Origin: Tessaracoccus flavescens
Lineage (GTDB): Bacteria > Actinomycetota > Actinomycetes > Propionibacteriales > Propionibacteriaceae
Reading direction: 5' to 3'
DNA: 64,000 bases
Assembly (NCBI RefSeq): GCF_001998865.1
Contig: NZ_CP019607.1
Location: 2,108,001-2,172,000 of the forward strand
This document shows positions 1 to 7,528 of this stretch, one piece after another. The position numbers and the translations under genes were made by a program. How positions within the stretch are numbered: the stretch's first letter is position 1; each line of letters begins with the position of its first letter. A model generated the notes under the pieces. It was not told the origin of the DNA. It did not search any database and saw only the letters and a program-made list of their open reading frames with translations.

Positions 1-15
1 GGAGCTCCACCCACC

Positions 16-933
16 ATGACTGACTTCCGAGGCGTCGTTCCTCCCGTCATCACCCCCATGAACCCGGACGGCTCGCTCGACCTCGAGGGCCTCGACCGCG
101 TGGTCGACCACCTCATCGACGGCGGCATGCACGGGCTGTTCATCCTCGGCTCCTGCGGCCAGGTCGCCTACCTCACCGACGCCGAGCGCGACGCCGTCGT
201 CACCCGTGTCGTCGAGCGGGTCGCTGGTCGGGTCCCCGTGCAGGTCGGCACCCCCGACTTCACCGCCCGCCGCATGTCCGAGAGCGCCCGCCGCGCCCAG
301 GAACTCGGCGCGGACGCCGTCGTCGTGTCGGCACCGGTCTACGCGCTCAACGACGAGGCCGAGATCGAGCGCCACCTGCGCATCGTCGCCGACTCCGTCG
401 ACATCCCCGTGTTCGCCTACGACGTGCCCGTCCGCGTGCACACCAAGCTCGGCCGCGACCTGCTGATCAACCTCGGCAAGGACGGCGTGCTCACGGGCGT
501 CAAGGACTCATCCGGTGACGACGTCGCCTTCCGACGCCTCGTCGCCGCCAACGGCCTCGCGGGGCACCCACTGCAGCTGCTGACGGGCCACGAGGTCATG
601 GTCGACGGCATGCTGCTGCTCGGTGCCGACGGCGCCGTCCCCGGGCTCGCCAACGTCGACCCCGCAGGCTACCGCCGACTCTGGGACGCCGCGCAGGCCG
701 GCGACTGGGCCGCAGCCCGCGCCGAACAGGACCGCCTCGCCGAGCTGTTCGAGATCGTGTTCGTGCCCACCGGTCGCTCCGGTGACGCCGGCGGCATCGG
801 AGCCTTCAAGGCCGCGGCGGCGAGCCTCGGCATCATCGACTCCGCCGCGATGCCCTCGCCGCTCGAGGGGCTGACCCCGGCCGACGTCGAGCAGATCGAC
901 GAGATCCTCACGAAGGTGGGACTGCTGGCATGA
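16..933 (+). CDS. nanA: N-acetylneuraminate lyase (DHDPS/NAL family)
   Basis: A 305-residue class I aldolase of the dihydrodipicolinate synthase/N-acetylneuraminate lyase family. It is expected to split sialic acid into N-acetylmannosamine and pyruvate in the cytoplasm. The Schiff-base lysine lies in GVKDSSGD (about residue 161) and the catalytic tyrosine in FAYDVP (about 136). The carboxylate-binding loop, usually GS/TTGE, reads GSCGQ here, so specificity rests mainly on context. The gene overlaps nanK by 4 bp (ATGA) and nanE follows, which makes a sialate lyase far likelier than a DapA. GGAG at 1-4 serves as the ribosome site. The upstream part of the operon, probably a transporter or regulator, lies outside the window. 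Confidence 0.85.
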   Translation: MTDFRGVVPPVITPMNPDGSLDLEGLDRVVDHLIDGGMHGLFILGSCGQVAYLTDAERDAVVTRVVERVAGRVPVQVGTPDFTARRMSESARRAQELGADAVVVSAPVYALNDEAEIERHLRIVADSVDIPVFAYDVPVRVHTKLGRDLLINLGKDGVLTGVKDSSGDDVAFRRLVAANGLAGHPLQLLTGHEVMVDGMLLLGADGAVPGLANVDPAGYRRLWDAAQAGDWAAARAEQDRLAELFEIVFVPTGRSGDAGGIGAFKAAAASLGIIDSAAMPSPLEGLTPADVEQIDEILTKVGLLA

Positions 934-1871
934 GCCACGCCATCGGCGTCGACCTGGGCGGCACCAAGACCGCCGCCGCCCTTGTCGGCGACGACGGCAG
1001 CCTCGGCGAGATCATCACGGCACCCACGCCGTCCTCGACCGGGCCGGACGCTGTGCTCGACACCGTCGCGGCCCTGGTCGGGCGGCTCTGGCGCGACGAC
1101 GTGGTCGGCCTCGGAGTGGGGACCGCCGGGGTCGTCGACGCGACCCGCGGCACCATCATCTCCGCCACCGAGACGTTCTCCTTGTGGGTGGGTACCGACC
1201 TGCTAGCCGGGCTGCGCTCCCGGCTCGGGCTCGGCGCAGACACGCCTATCGAGATCCGCAACGATGTCGACGCCCACGCCCTCGGCGAGCACTGGCTCGG
1301 CGCGGGCCAGGGGCACGAGTCGATGCTGATGGTCGCCGTCGGCACCGGGGTCGGCGGGGCGGTGATCGTCGACGGCGCCCTGCGAACGGGGGCCCATCAC
1401 GTCGCGGGGGAGATGGGCCACGTGCCCACCCCGGGCGCGGACGACCTGCGCTGCGCCTGCGGAAGGCTCGGCCACCTCGAGGCCATCGCCGCTGGCCCCG
1501 CCATCGAACGCCGCTACGCCGCGCTCAGCGGAGCCGCACTGTCGGGCCGCGAGATTATGGCCCGCGCGGAGTCAGGGGAGCTGGCCGCGCTCGAGGTCGT
1601 CCAGGGTGCGGCCGTCGGCCTCGCGAAGGCGATCTGCGGCCTCGTCACCGTGCTCGACCCCGGCTGCGTCGTCGTCGGTGGGGGAGTGGCGCTCGCCGGT
1701 GAGGTCTGGTGGAACCCCCTTCTGGTCACCTGTCGCGCCGACCTGATCGACGCGCTCGCCGACATCGATATCCTGCCTGCACGGCTTGGCACCTCCGCTG
1801 CGCTGCTCGGGGCGGCGCGCACCGTCTTTGACGCCAGCGACATCGACCAACCTAGGAGAAGTCATGAATGA
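930..1871 (+). CDS. nanK: ROK-family N-acetylmannosamine kinase
   Basis: A 313-residue sugar kinase of the ROK family, expected to phosphorylate N-acetylmannosamine made by the preceding lyase. The N-terminal phosphate loop DLGGTKTAAALVG (residues 8-20) and the second ATP motif VGTGVGGAVI are intact. The ROK zinc motif is CACGRLGHLE (about residues 171-180), in which the third usual cysteine is histidine. Translation starts at the ATG overlapping the nanA stop (ATGA, 930-933), so the two are translationally coupled. Its stop lies 8 bp inside nanE. A glucokinase role cannot be excluded from sequence alone, but the operon partners argue for NanK. Confidence 0.85.
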   Translation: MSHAIGVDLGGTKTAAALVGDDGSLGEIITAPTPSSTGPDAVLDTVAALVGRLWRDDVVGLGVGTAGVVDATRGTIISATETFSLWVGTDLLAGLRSRLGLGADTPIEIRNDVDAHALGEHWLGAGQGHESMLMVAVGTGVGGAVIVDGALRTGAHHVAGEMGHVPTPGADDLRCACGRLGHLEAIAAGPAIERRYAALSGAALSGREIMARAESGELAALEVVQGAAVGLAKAICGLVTVLDPGCVVVGGGVALAGEVWWNPLLVTCRADLIDALADIDILPARLGTSAALLGAARTVFDASDIDQPRRSHE

Positions 1872-2547
1872 ACTGCTGAACTCCCTCAAGGGACGCCTCA
1901 TCGTGTCCTGCCAGGCCTACCCTGGCGAGCCGATGCTCGATCCCAGGACGATGGCCCAGGTCGCCCAGGCCGCCGTCGCGGGCGGCGCTGCGGCGATCCG
2001 CGCAAAGGGCCTCGACGACCTGCGTGCGATCCGGGCGGAGGTCGAGGTGCCGGTGATCGGGCTGGTGAAGGTCGGCAAGTCCGACGTCTACATCACCCCG
2101 ACCCTGCACGACGCATTCCAGGTCGCCGAGACCGGCGTCGACATCGTCGCGATCGACGGCACCCGTCGGGAGCGACCCGACGAGCGCACGCTCGCCGAGA
2201 CCGTGCTGGGGATCAAGGAGCGCTTCCCCGAGATCCTCGTCATGGCCGATTGTGGTTCGCTCGGCGACGCGGAGGCCGCGATCGAGGCGGGCGTCGACAT
2301 CCTCGGCACCACGCTTGCCGGCTACTCGGGCGAGCGCGAGAAGACCGAAGGCCCGGACTGGGAGGTCGTCGACCAGCTCGTGCGGCTCGATCGGCTCCCC
2401 GTCTTCGTCGAGGGCCGCGTCCACACCCCCGAGCAGGCGGCCGAGGCCATGCGCCGCGGCGCCTGGGCGGTCGTCGTCGGCACCGCAATCACGCACCCGA
2501 CCAGCATCACCGGCTGGTTCGCGAAGGCTGTCGACGAGGCCAACTGA
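1864..2547 (+). CDS. nanE: N-acetylmannosamine-6-phosphate 2-epimerase
   Basis: A 227-residue TIM-barrel epimerase converting ManNAc-6-phosphate to GlcNAc-6-phosphate, which feeds amino-sugar catabolism. Family landmarks are the start SLKGRLIVSCQA, the catalytic-lysine segment IGLVKVGKSDVYITP, the VAIDGTRRERP strand, ADCGSLGDAEAAIEAG and the C-terminal phosphate loop VVVGTAITHP. The start at 1864 follows a good Shine-Dalgarno (AGGAGAA, 1854-1860) that lies inside the end of nanK. An upstream in-frame ATG at 1786 was not chosen because it lies deep inside nanK and adds a non-conserved extension. The operon appears to end here, followed by a palindromic repeat and a GC-rich stem-loop. Confidence 0.92.
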   Translation: MNELLNSLKGRLIVSCQAYPGEPMLDPRTMAQVAQAAVAGGAAAIRAKGLDDLRAIRAEVEVPVIGLVKVGKSDVYITPTLHDAFQVAETGVDIVAIDGTRRERPDERTLAETVLGIKERFPEILVMADCGSLGDAEAAIEAGVDILGTTLAGYSGEREKTEGPDWEVVDQLVRLDRLPVFVEGRVHTPEQAAEAMRRGAWAVVVGTAITHPTSITGWFAKAVDEAN

Positions 2548-2565
2548 TCTGGGGTCGGGTCCTGA

Positions 2566-2647
2566 CTTGAGCACTTTTCCGGGTTCGTTGTGTCCAGACG
2601 GTCGTTTGCATGTTCCAGTCGGCAACGAGACCCGATAAGTGCTCAAG
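2566..2647. repeat. 82-bp palindromic intergenic repeat, copy 1
   Basis: An 82-bp element bounded by 25-nt inverted arms. The left arm starts CTTGAGCACTTTTCCGGG and the right arm ends AGTGCTCAAG. Two further copies of exactly the same length lie at 3638-3719 and 42587-42668, all intergenic. The arms are conserved while the central 32 nt differ, as expected for a REP or MITE-like element. It sits directly behind the nan operon. Confidence 0.85.
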
Positions 2648-2673
2648 ATGACACCTGACCAGCGCTGACATCC

Positions 2674-2699
2674 GGCGGTCCCGCTCCTGCGGGGCCGCC
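2674..2699. terminator. GC-rich stem-loop between convergent genes
   Basis: GGCGGtCCCG, a short loop, then CGGGgCCGCC form a strong hairpin between the converging nanE and the b5-fusion gene. There is no clear T-run, so it would be a non-canonical terminator for either strand. Confidence 0.45.
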
Positions 2700-2751
2700 G
2701 TCGTCGCTCACTGGCACGACGCGCTCGCTCGGCGCGGGCCCGTCGGCCGGC

Positions 2752-3564
2752 TCAGCCGACCAGGGGGCCGAGCACCATGCTGGCCAGCTGATCGTTGGGG
2801 CGCTCCTGGTCGCTGTGCTGCCCCCGGAAGGCGGCGCTGGCGTCGGTGCCGCAGAGGCCGAGAATGCGATCCTCTCCGCCCGGGTGCAGCGCGATCCACT
2901 GGGTCAGGTCGTAGACGTTGCCGTCGACGGCGGCCCAGCAGCTCTCCCGCGTCGCATGCTGGGCGACGTCGTCCATCGTGTAACCGGTCGGCTGCGACGG
3001 CGTCGGGCTCGCCTGAGCAGAGGTTCCGGCCGTCGGCGTCGCCGTGGCGGCCGGGCTGTCTGCGGGGCTCGCGGCGGGTCCGGGCTCGGCTTCCTCGCTC
3101 GTCGTCGGCTGCGGTGTCTGGGTCGCCACCACGTCGGACCAGGCGGCGGTGGCGCCGGAGTGGCCGACCAGGCCGGTCAGCACGATGATCCCGACGGAGC
3201 CGAGGGCGACGACCCAGCCGAGTCCCTGCTGGGCGCCGGTCGGCTCCTCGGATTTCCGGGTCCACAACAGCCAGCCGCCCGCGACGACAAGGAACACAAG
3301 CGACGAGATCACGAGGCTCACGCCGTAGGTCTGGTGCGTCGCGGGGATTCCGACGCGCTCGCCGAGCGCGTTGCCCGACAGCATCGCGGCGACGGTGCCG
3401 AGGGAGCCGATCGCGAGCAGCACGAGCACCGGCATCGCGAACCGGCTGCGCCATGCGGGCCGGAACGCCAGCAGGATGAGTGCGACCGCGACGAGTGGCA
3501 GCAGCACGACGGGCGCATGCACCACGAGGGGATGGACGGGCAGGCCGAGGATCGTGTCGAACAT
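2752..3564 (-). CDS. DUF2231-type membrane protein fused to a cytochrome b5-like domain
   Basis: A 270-residue protein in two parts. Residues 1-130 hold about four hydrophobic segments and begin with the histidine-rich LPVHPLVVHAP seen in DUF2231 membrane proteins. After a Ser/Thr/Pro/Ala-rich linker (about 140-190), residues 195-262 form a cytochrome b5-like heme domain with YTMDDVAQHATRESCW, the heme-ligand motif HPGG and a second candidate ligand histidine in FRGQHSD. This suggests a membrane-anchored electron-transfer protein with the heme domain on the outer face. The orientation is inferred from the linker. No reductase partner lies nearby. A TACGCT box ends 6 nt before the ATG, so the mRNA is probably leaderless. 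Confidence 0.75.
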   Translation of the reverse strand: MFDTILGLPVHPLVVHAPVVLLPLVAVALILLAFRPAWRSRFAMPVLVLLAIGSLGTVAAMLSGNALGERVGIPATHQTYGVSLVISSLVFLVVAGGWLLWTRKSEEPTGAQQGLGWVVALGSVGIIVLTGLVGHSGATAAWSDVVATQTPQPTTSEEAEPGPAASPADSPAATATPTAGTSAQASPTPSQPTGYTMDDVAQHATRESCWAAVDGNVYDLTQWIALHPGGEDRILGLCGTDASAAFRGQHSDQERPNDQLASMVLGPLVG

Positions 3565-3570
3565 GGCCCA

Positions 3571-3576
3571 AGCGTA
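3571..3576 (-). promoter_or_regulatory. -10 box, leaderless promoter of the b5-fusion gene
   Basis: TACGCT on the minus strand, 6 nt before the ATG at 3564, which places transcription start at or next to the start codon. Confidence 0.6.
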
Positions 3577-3637
3577 GGTGAATATTCAAGCAAAACCCGG
3601 TGTCGGAGCGAATCGTGACTCAATCGTTGCCCTCGGA

Positions 3638-3719
3638 GCTGAGCCGATTTCCGGGTTCGTTGCACGTTGTGCTCGTTCATATCCGCCCGCGGCGCAACGA
3701 ACCCGGAACAGTGCTCAAG
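3638..3719. repeat. 82-bp palindromic intergenic repeat, copy 2
   Basis: Same length and arm structure as copy 1. TTTCCGGGTTCGTTG of the left arm pairs with CAACGAACCCGGAA of the right arm, which ends AGTGCTCAAG. The outer left arm has diverged (GCTGAGCCGA). It lies between the divergent b5-fusion and aldolase-like genes, so it does not act only as a terminator. Confidence 0.85.
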
Positions 3720-3763
3720 GTCCCACGTTCGCCAAGCGGCGGAGCGGTCGGCAAGATGGACCC

Positions 3764-4378
3764 ATGAGTTCCGAGTTCCGCCTGAACGGGCTGATCGTCT
3801 GCCTGCCCGACGCCGCCGTCGACGACTACGTGGGAGTGATCGAGACGCTGATCCAGGAGGGGCTGACGACCTTCGCGCTCCCAGCGACGGCGCAGGACTT
3901 CTCCGAGGTGCTCGGCATCTTCGGCGCCCGCGCCACCTTCGGGGCGTACCGGGTGAGCGCTGTCGACCAGGTGTCCACCGTGATCGACGCGGGGGCGCGG
4001 TTCGTGTTCGCCGATGTCGACGGCGACCCGGTCGACGCCGCCGTCGAGCGCGGCGTCGCCTGCTACGCCGCCGCCATGACGCCGACCGAGGTCCGTCGCG
4101 TGCTCGACGGTCGTGCCACAGGTGCGCTGCTGTGGCCCGCCGACGTCGTGGGCCATGCGATCGGCGCGCGCTTCGCCGAGATCGGACTAGCCGAACGGGT
4201 GATCCCGCTCGGCGGCATCGGCGCCTACGCGGCGGGGGAGTGGCTGAAGTCGGGCTCCCCTGCCGTCTGCATCGACACGACGCTGATCGGGGACGCCTTC
4301 ACCGGCGGATCGCTCGTCCAACTGCGCGACCGGTGCGGCTCGTTCGTGACCGTGCGGGACAAGCACGCCGCAGGGTGA
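3764..4378 (+). CDS. KDPG/KHG aldolase-like protein without the catalytic residues
   Basis: A 204-residue protein that follows the 2-keto-3-deoxy-6-phosphogluconate aldolase fold along its length (for example DAGARFVFADV, then VIPLGGIGAYAAGEWLKSG, then IGDAF near the end). The Schiff-base lysine, normally in K-F-F-P-A, is replaced: the sequence reads GALLWPAD (about residues 126-133). The upstream TLRT-type motif with the catalytic Glu and Arg reads FALPAT. It is therefore unlikely to be a working aldolase and may bind a sugar acid phosphate or have another role. ATG 3764 was chosen over an upstream in-frame start because the extension covers the repeat element. No ribosome site is obvious. 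Confidence 0.65.
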   Translation: MSSEFRLNGLIVCLPDAAVDDYVGVIETLIQEGLTTFALPATAQDFSEVLGIFGARATFGAYRVSAVDQVSTVIDAGARFVFADVDGDPVDAAVERGVACYAAAMTPTEVRRVLDGRATGALLWPADVVGHAIGARFAEIGLAERVIPLGGIGAYAAGEWLKSGSPAVCIDTTLIGDAFTGGSLVQLRDRCGSFVTVRDKHAAG

Positions 4379-4488
4379 GCCTGGAGCGCCCGCGCGACCC
4401 GGGCCCCGGGGCAGCGTCCCGCAGAGGTCGCGCCTTGGCCCGGTCGGGGCGATGTGCGCGGCGAGCTCAGTCGGTCGCAGTAGTGCCC

Positions 4489-4509
4489 GTCATGACGGCG
4501 TCTCGAGCA
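4489..4509. repeat. CATGACGGCGTC repeat, copy 1
   Basis: CGTCATGACGGCGTCTCGAG, preceded by AGTAGTGCC. A second copy starts 167 bp downstream and a shorter third copy lies at 36505-36531. All are intergenic, next to gene 3' ends. Confidence 0.55.
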
Positions 4510-4655
4510 GTTGGCCGGTCGGCCGGGCTCGCGCCCGGGGTGAGTCGTGCCCGGCGTGACGCGGGCCTCCGGGGCAGTGCCCGCCGGGGTCGAGCGTCGG
4601 CACGTCTGTGCGATGGTGTGGTGAGCGGCAGGCTCAATCGGCGGAAGTCGTACCC

Positions 4656-4676
4656 TTCATGACGGCGTCCCGAGCG
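4656..4676. repeat. CATGACGGCGTC repeat, copy 2
   Basis: TTCATGACGGCGTCCCGAGC, matching copy 1 over CATGACGGCGTC and CGAGC, with the flank AGTCGTACCC resembling copy 1. Confidence 0.55.
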
Positions 4677-4720
4677 ATGGGCCCGCCGGGGGAGTCGCAT
4701 CGTGGCCGGTCTCGAACCGG

Positions 4721-6073
4721 TCAGTCGGCGGGAAGTCCGCGTCGCGGTCTCGGTGGGGCCTCGAACGGTGCGGGATCGTCCTGCGCAGGGGCCTCGCCCC
4801 TGGCCCACTCGCTGTACGTGCGCGACGGCCCCGACCCGGCGGGCGGCGTCGGCTCGGAGGGGACGTCTGTCGTTGCATCGACGGGTGCGTCAGGTCGGCG
4901 GAGCCACTCGTCGTCGACGCTGTAGGACTCGGTGGGTTGGGCGAGCTCCAACTCCTCCTCCTCCACCGGCTCGTAGCGCTGCGTGGGCTCGTCGCCGTCC
5001 TCTGGGCCCACGATCAGTTCCTCATCGTCGAGGATCGCCAGCGCAACGGAGGAGCCGCGACGGCGGCGACCGAACACGGCGCGGGCGACCATCACCGTGA
5101 GCACGACAACGGCAACGGCCGAGACCCCGATCAGGGCGGCGAAGAACACGGTCATGGGCCCGGCGCCTGCCTGCGCCTCCACCGTTCCCGAGGCCGCAGG
5201 GGCCTCGGCCTCCTCGGTCGACGAGCGGCTGGCGGCTGGCGCCTGTGGCTCGGAGCCCGCGGTCGGCGTCGGTTCGGCCGACTCGGCGGGTGGCTCGGAT
5301 GCCTGCTCCTCCTCGAGTTCCATGAAGGAGATCGGGATGCTCAGCCTGCTGCTCGCGTCGGACCCGTCGACCTGCACGGTCAACCGCAGCTCGCCGTCGG
5401 GCTGATCCTCTGGGATCGAGTACCAGGTGGAGAAGCCGCCCGAGTCGTTGGTGAGGGTGTAGGAGTCGGCGACCTCTCCGGACTCGTCTCCCACCGAGAC
5501 GCCGACGCCCGCCGCGGGGTTGCCTTCGCCGTCGACGACCTTCCCGCTCAGTTCGACGACCTCGCCGTTGTGCGCGTCCTCAGGGCCGCCGACCGTGATC
5601 GTGAACGTGGGTGCCGGGGGAGCGGAGGTGGCAGGGGCTGCCGGGGTGCTGGACTCGTCGGCGACCGGAACCTCCGGCGCGGCCTGGGGGGCGTCGCCTT
5701 CGTCTCCACCGATAATGAAGTCCGAGGCGGTGGCGGCCGGGCCGGCCTGGCCGCGCCCGTTGAAGCGGACCATGACGGTGTGTCGCCCAGGAGCGAGCGG
5801 GGTGCCGAGGTTCGCGGAGATCGTGAAGGCGCCGTTGCCGCGGGTTCCGCTCCGCCCGACCTCAGCCCCGTCCACATGGGCGATGACCTCTTGCTGCTTG
5901 ACCGGCTTGTCGCCGTCCATCAGCGTGCCGGTGACGGTCACCTGCGTGGCGGACGCGGAGACGCTGCCGATCTCAAGGCGCACATCATCAGCAGTCGCCA
6001 CCGGGGCGAGCAACGCTGAGAGCGCAATGAGAAATGCCCCAAGAAAGCCGAGGCGAATCGAGCGTCGACGCAT
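4721..6073 (-). CDS. Secreted Ig-like protein with C-terminal membrane anchor
   Basis: A 450-residue protein not assigned to a named family. A signal peptide (MRRRSIRLGF then a hydrophobic run ending APVATA, about residues 1-28) is followed by two beta-rich Ig/carboxypeptidase-regulatory-like modules (about 29-125 and 165-250; the second contains GKVVDGEGNPAAGVGVSV). Pro/Ala/Glu-rich linkers flank them. One transmembrane helix lies at about 306-332 (MTVFFAALIGVSAVAVVV), followed by RRRR and an acidic cytoplasmic tail of about 115 residues. The basic cluster after the helix implies a type I topology. A surface structural or signal-sensing role is possible but not shown. Confidence 0.6.
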   Translation of the reverse strand: MRRRSIRLGFLGAFLIALSALLAPVATADDVRLEIGSVSASATQVTVTGTLMDGDKPVKQQEVIAHVDGAEVGRSGTRGNGAFTISANLGTPLAPGRHTVMVRFNGRGQAGPAATASDFIIGGDEGDAPQAAPEVPVADESSTPAAPATSAPPAPTFTITVGGPEDAHNGEVVELSGKVVDGEGNPAAGVGVSVGDESGEVADSYTLTNDSGGFSTWYSIPEDQPDGELRLTVQVDGSDASSRLSIPISFMELEEEQASEPPAESAEPTPTAGSEPQAPAASRSSTEEAEAPAASGTVEAQAGAGPMTVFFAALIGVSAVAVVVLTVMVARAVFGRRRRGSSVALAILDDEELIVGPEDGDEPTQRYEPVEEEELELAQPTESYSVDDEWLRRPDAPVDATTDVPSEPTPPAGSGPSRTYSEWARGEAPAQDDPAPFEAPPRPRRGLPAD

Positions 6074-6229
6074 GATCTATCCGTCAGACCTTTCTATGCT
6101 GTGGGCAGAGACTAGCCCATGGCAACGGCCATGCGACAGGTACTCCCCGGGAGCGACGCGCGGGCGTTTGGTGATTGCCACCTGGCCGCGTACCCTGAGA
6201 GCACCTTAGATTTTCTCAGGAAGGTGTTC

Positions 6230-7378
6230 ATGATGGCGGAAGCGAGGCGAGCAGCCCAGGTCGACGCGGAAACCGGCGAACAGGTGGCTGAACTCGGCAC
6301 CGTCGCCCCCGCGCGTCGTGCAACCGGCGGCGTCGTTGCCCCGAAGACCGCGCTCAGGTTCGTCCTGGCCCCACTGGCGATCGTCTCGGTCGTCGGGTTG
6401 GCTGCCGGTCTGATGTTCCTTCCCCCGAGCGACGCGGCCAGCGACCACACCGACCCGAGCGGCTTCTCCACCGCGGCCCTCGGAACCTCCCGTGACCTTG
6501 CCCGGCCGAAGCTGTCGCCCAGCCCGTCGCCGAGCGCCTCACCCTCGGCGAAGGCCAGCCCGTCCGTCAGCCCCAGTGCTGTCGCGTCGACCCCGGCCGC
6601 CACCCCTGCGACGGCGACGCCGACCCCCACCCCGTCGCCTGCCGCAGCCGCGCCTGCGGTCGAGGCCACCCCGACGCCCACGCCCACGCCAACCCCCACC
6701 GTCGACTACGACGAACTGGGCGATAGCGCAGGCACCCAGTACGCCACCGGCACCGTCAACGTGCGCACCGGGCCGGGAAGGGACTTCGACACCCTCACGA
6801 CCCTCTCGGAGGACGACGACGTCGCGGTCACCGACCGCGAGATCGAGGGATGGCGTCAGGTCATCATCCGCAAGGAGTCCGGCTGGGTCAGGGCCACCTT
6901 CCTGACCAAGGAGGAGCCGGCCGAACCCGCCACCACCTCGCGGTCGTCCAGGTCCACCGGCACGTCCTCGAGCGACTCGTCGGCCAGCTCGGATGACAGC
7001 TCGGACAGTGGGTTCTCCAGCGCCTCGTGCCCCAAGGCGGGCAACCTCGAGTCCAACGTCACGGCGCGCACTGCCAAGGTGCTGCGCGCGGTGTGCGCCA
7101 AGTTCGACGGTGTCAGCAGCTACGGCGGGTACCGGCCCGGCTCCGGCTCCTACCACGGCTCCGGCCGCGCCATCGACGTAATGGTCTCCGGTGAGTACGG
7201 CTGGGAGATCGCACGCTGGGCCCGCGCCAACGCCTCCGAGCTCGGCATCATCGAGGTCATCTACCAGCAGAAGATCTGGACCACCCAGCGCTCCGGCGAC
7301 GGCTGGCGCAGCATGTCCGACCGTGGCAGCACCTCGGCGAACCACTACGACCACGTGCACCTGAGCATCGGCGGCTGA
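6230..7378 (+). CDS. SH3b plus M15-like peptidoglycan hydrolase-type protein
   Basis: A 382-residue cell-wall protein. There is one N-terminal transmembrane segment (FVLAPLAIVSVVGLAAGLMF), then a Ser/Pro/Thr/Ala-rich spacer. A bacterial SH3 domain follows (GTVNVRTGPGRDFDTL ... GWVRATFL), then a Ser-rich linker. The C-terminal domain (CPKAGNLESNVT to the end) carries the M15-like motifs YHGSGRAIDV and HYDHVH, the histidine/aspartate set used for zinc binding in D-Ala-D-Ala peptidases of this fold. It probably acts on the wall outside the membrane. The start at 6230 (or 6233) is set by AGGAAGG at 6218-6224. The longer ATG at 6119 has no ribosome site and adds 37 unconserved residues. Confidence 0.72.
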   Translation: MMAEARRAAQVDAETGEQVAELGTVAPARRATGGVVAPKTALRFVLAPLAIVSVVGLAAGLMFLPPSDAASDHTDPSGFSTAALGTSRDLARPKLSPSPSPSASPSAKASPSVSPSAVASTPAATPATATPTPTPSPAAAAPAVEATPTPTPTPTPTVDYDELGDSAGTQYATGTVNVRTGPGRDFDTLTTLSEDDDVAVTDREIEGWRQVIIRKESGWVRATFLTKEEPAEPATTSRSSRSTGTSSSDSSASSDDSSDSGFSSASCPKAGNLESNVTARTAKVLRAVCAKFDGVSSYGGYRPGSGSYHGSGRAIDVMVSGEYGWEIARWARANASELGIIEVIYQQKIWTTQRSGDGWRSMSDRGSTSANHYDHVHLSIGG

Positions 7379-7515
7379 CGCCCCGGGGTCCGGCGCCGAC
7401 GTCCCGAGGCTGAGCGACGCCGACGCCGACGCCGACCGACCGCGCTTCTGCCAACCCGCTGACCCATCAACCCCTGTTCATCGAGGTTGCCTGGGCGTGC
7501 CGCGTGGGCGAGCCC

Positions 7516-7521
7516 TAGTCT
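7516..7521 (+). promoter_or_regulatory. -10 box, leaderless promoter of pgi
   Basis: TAGTCT followed by 7 nt and the pgi ATG. No Shine-Dalgarno exists at a usable distance. The GGGGG just before the ATG is too close. Confidence 0.6.
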
Positions 7522-7528
7522 TGGGGGC

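Larger units (their letters stand above)
4379..4720. other. Gene-free interval with two copies of a CATGACGGCGTC repeat
   Basis: 342 bp between converging genes. No ORF here has coding character. Two related segments occur, centred on CATGACGGCGTC, each followed by an inverted GC-rich stretch. Otherwise only GC-rich low-complexity sequence is visible. Confidence 0.6.

Noticed and set aside
1786..1863. Upstream ATG for nanE
   Set aside because: It lies within nanK. The internal ATG 1864 has AGGAGAA at proper spacing.
6490..6710. PSPSPSASPS and TPTPTPT coding repeats as a possible CRISPR or tandem-repeat locus
   Set aside because: Low-complexity linker of a secreted protein. No spacers and no cas genes.
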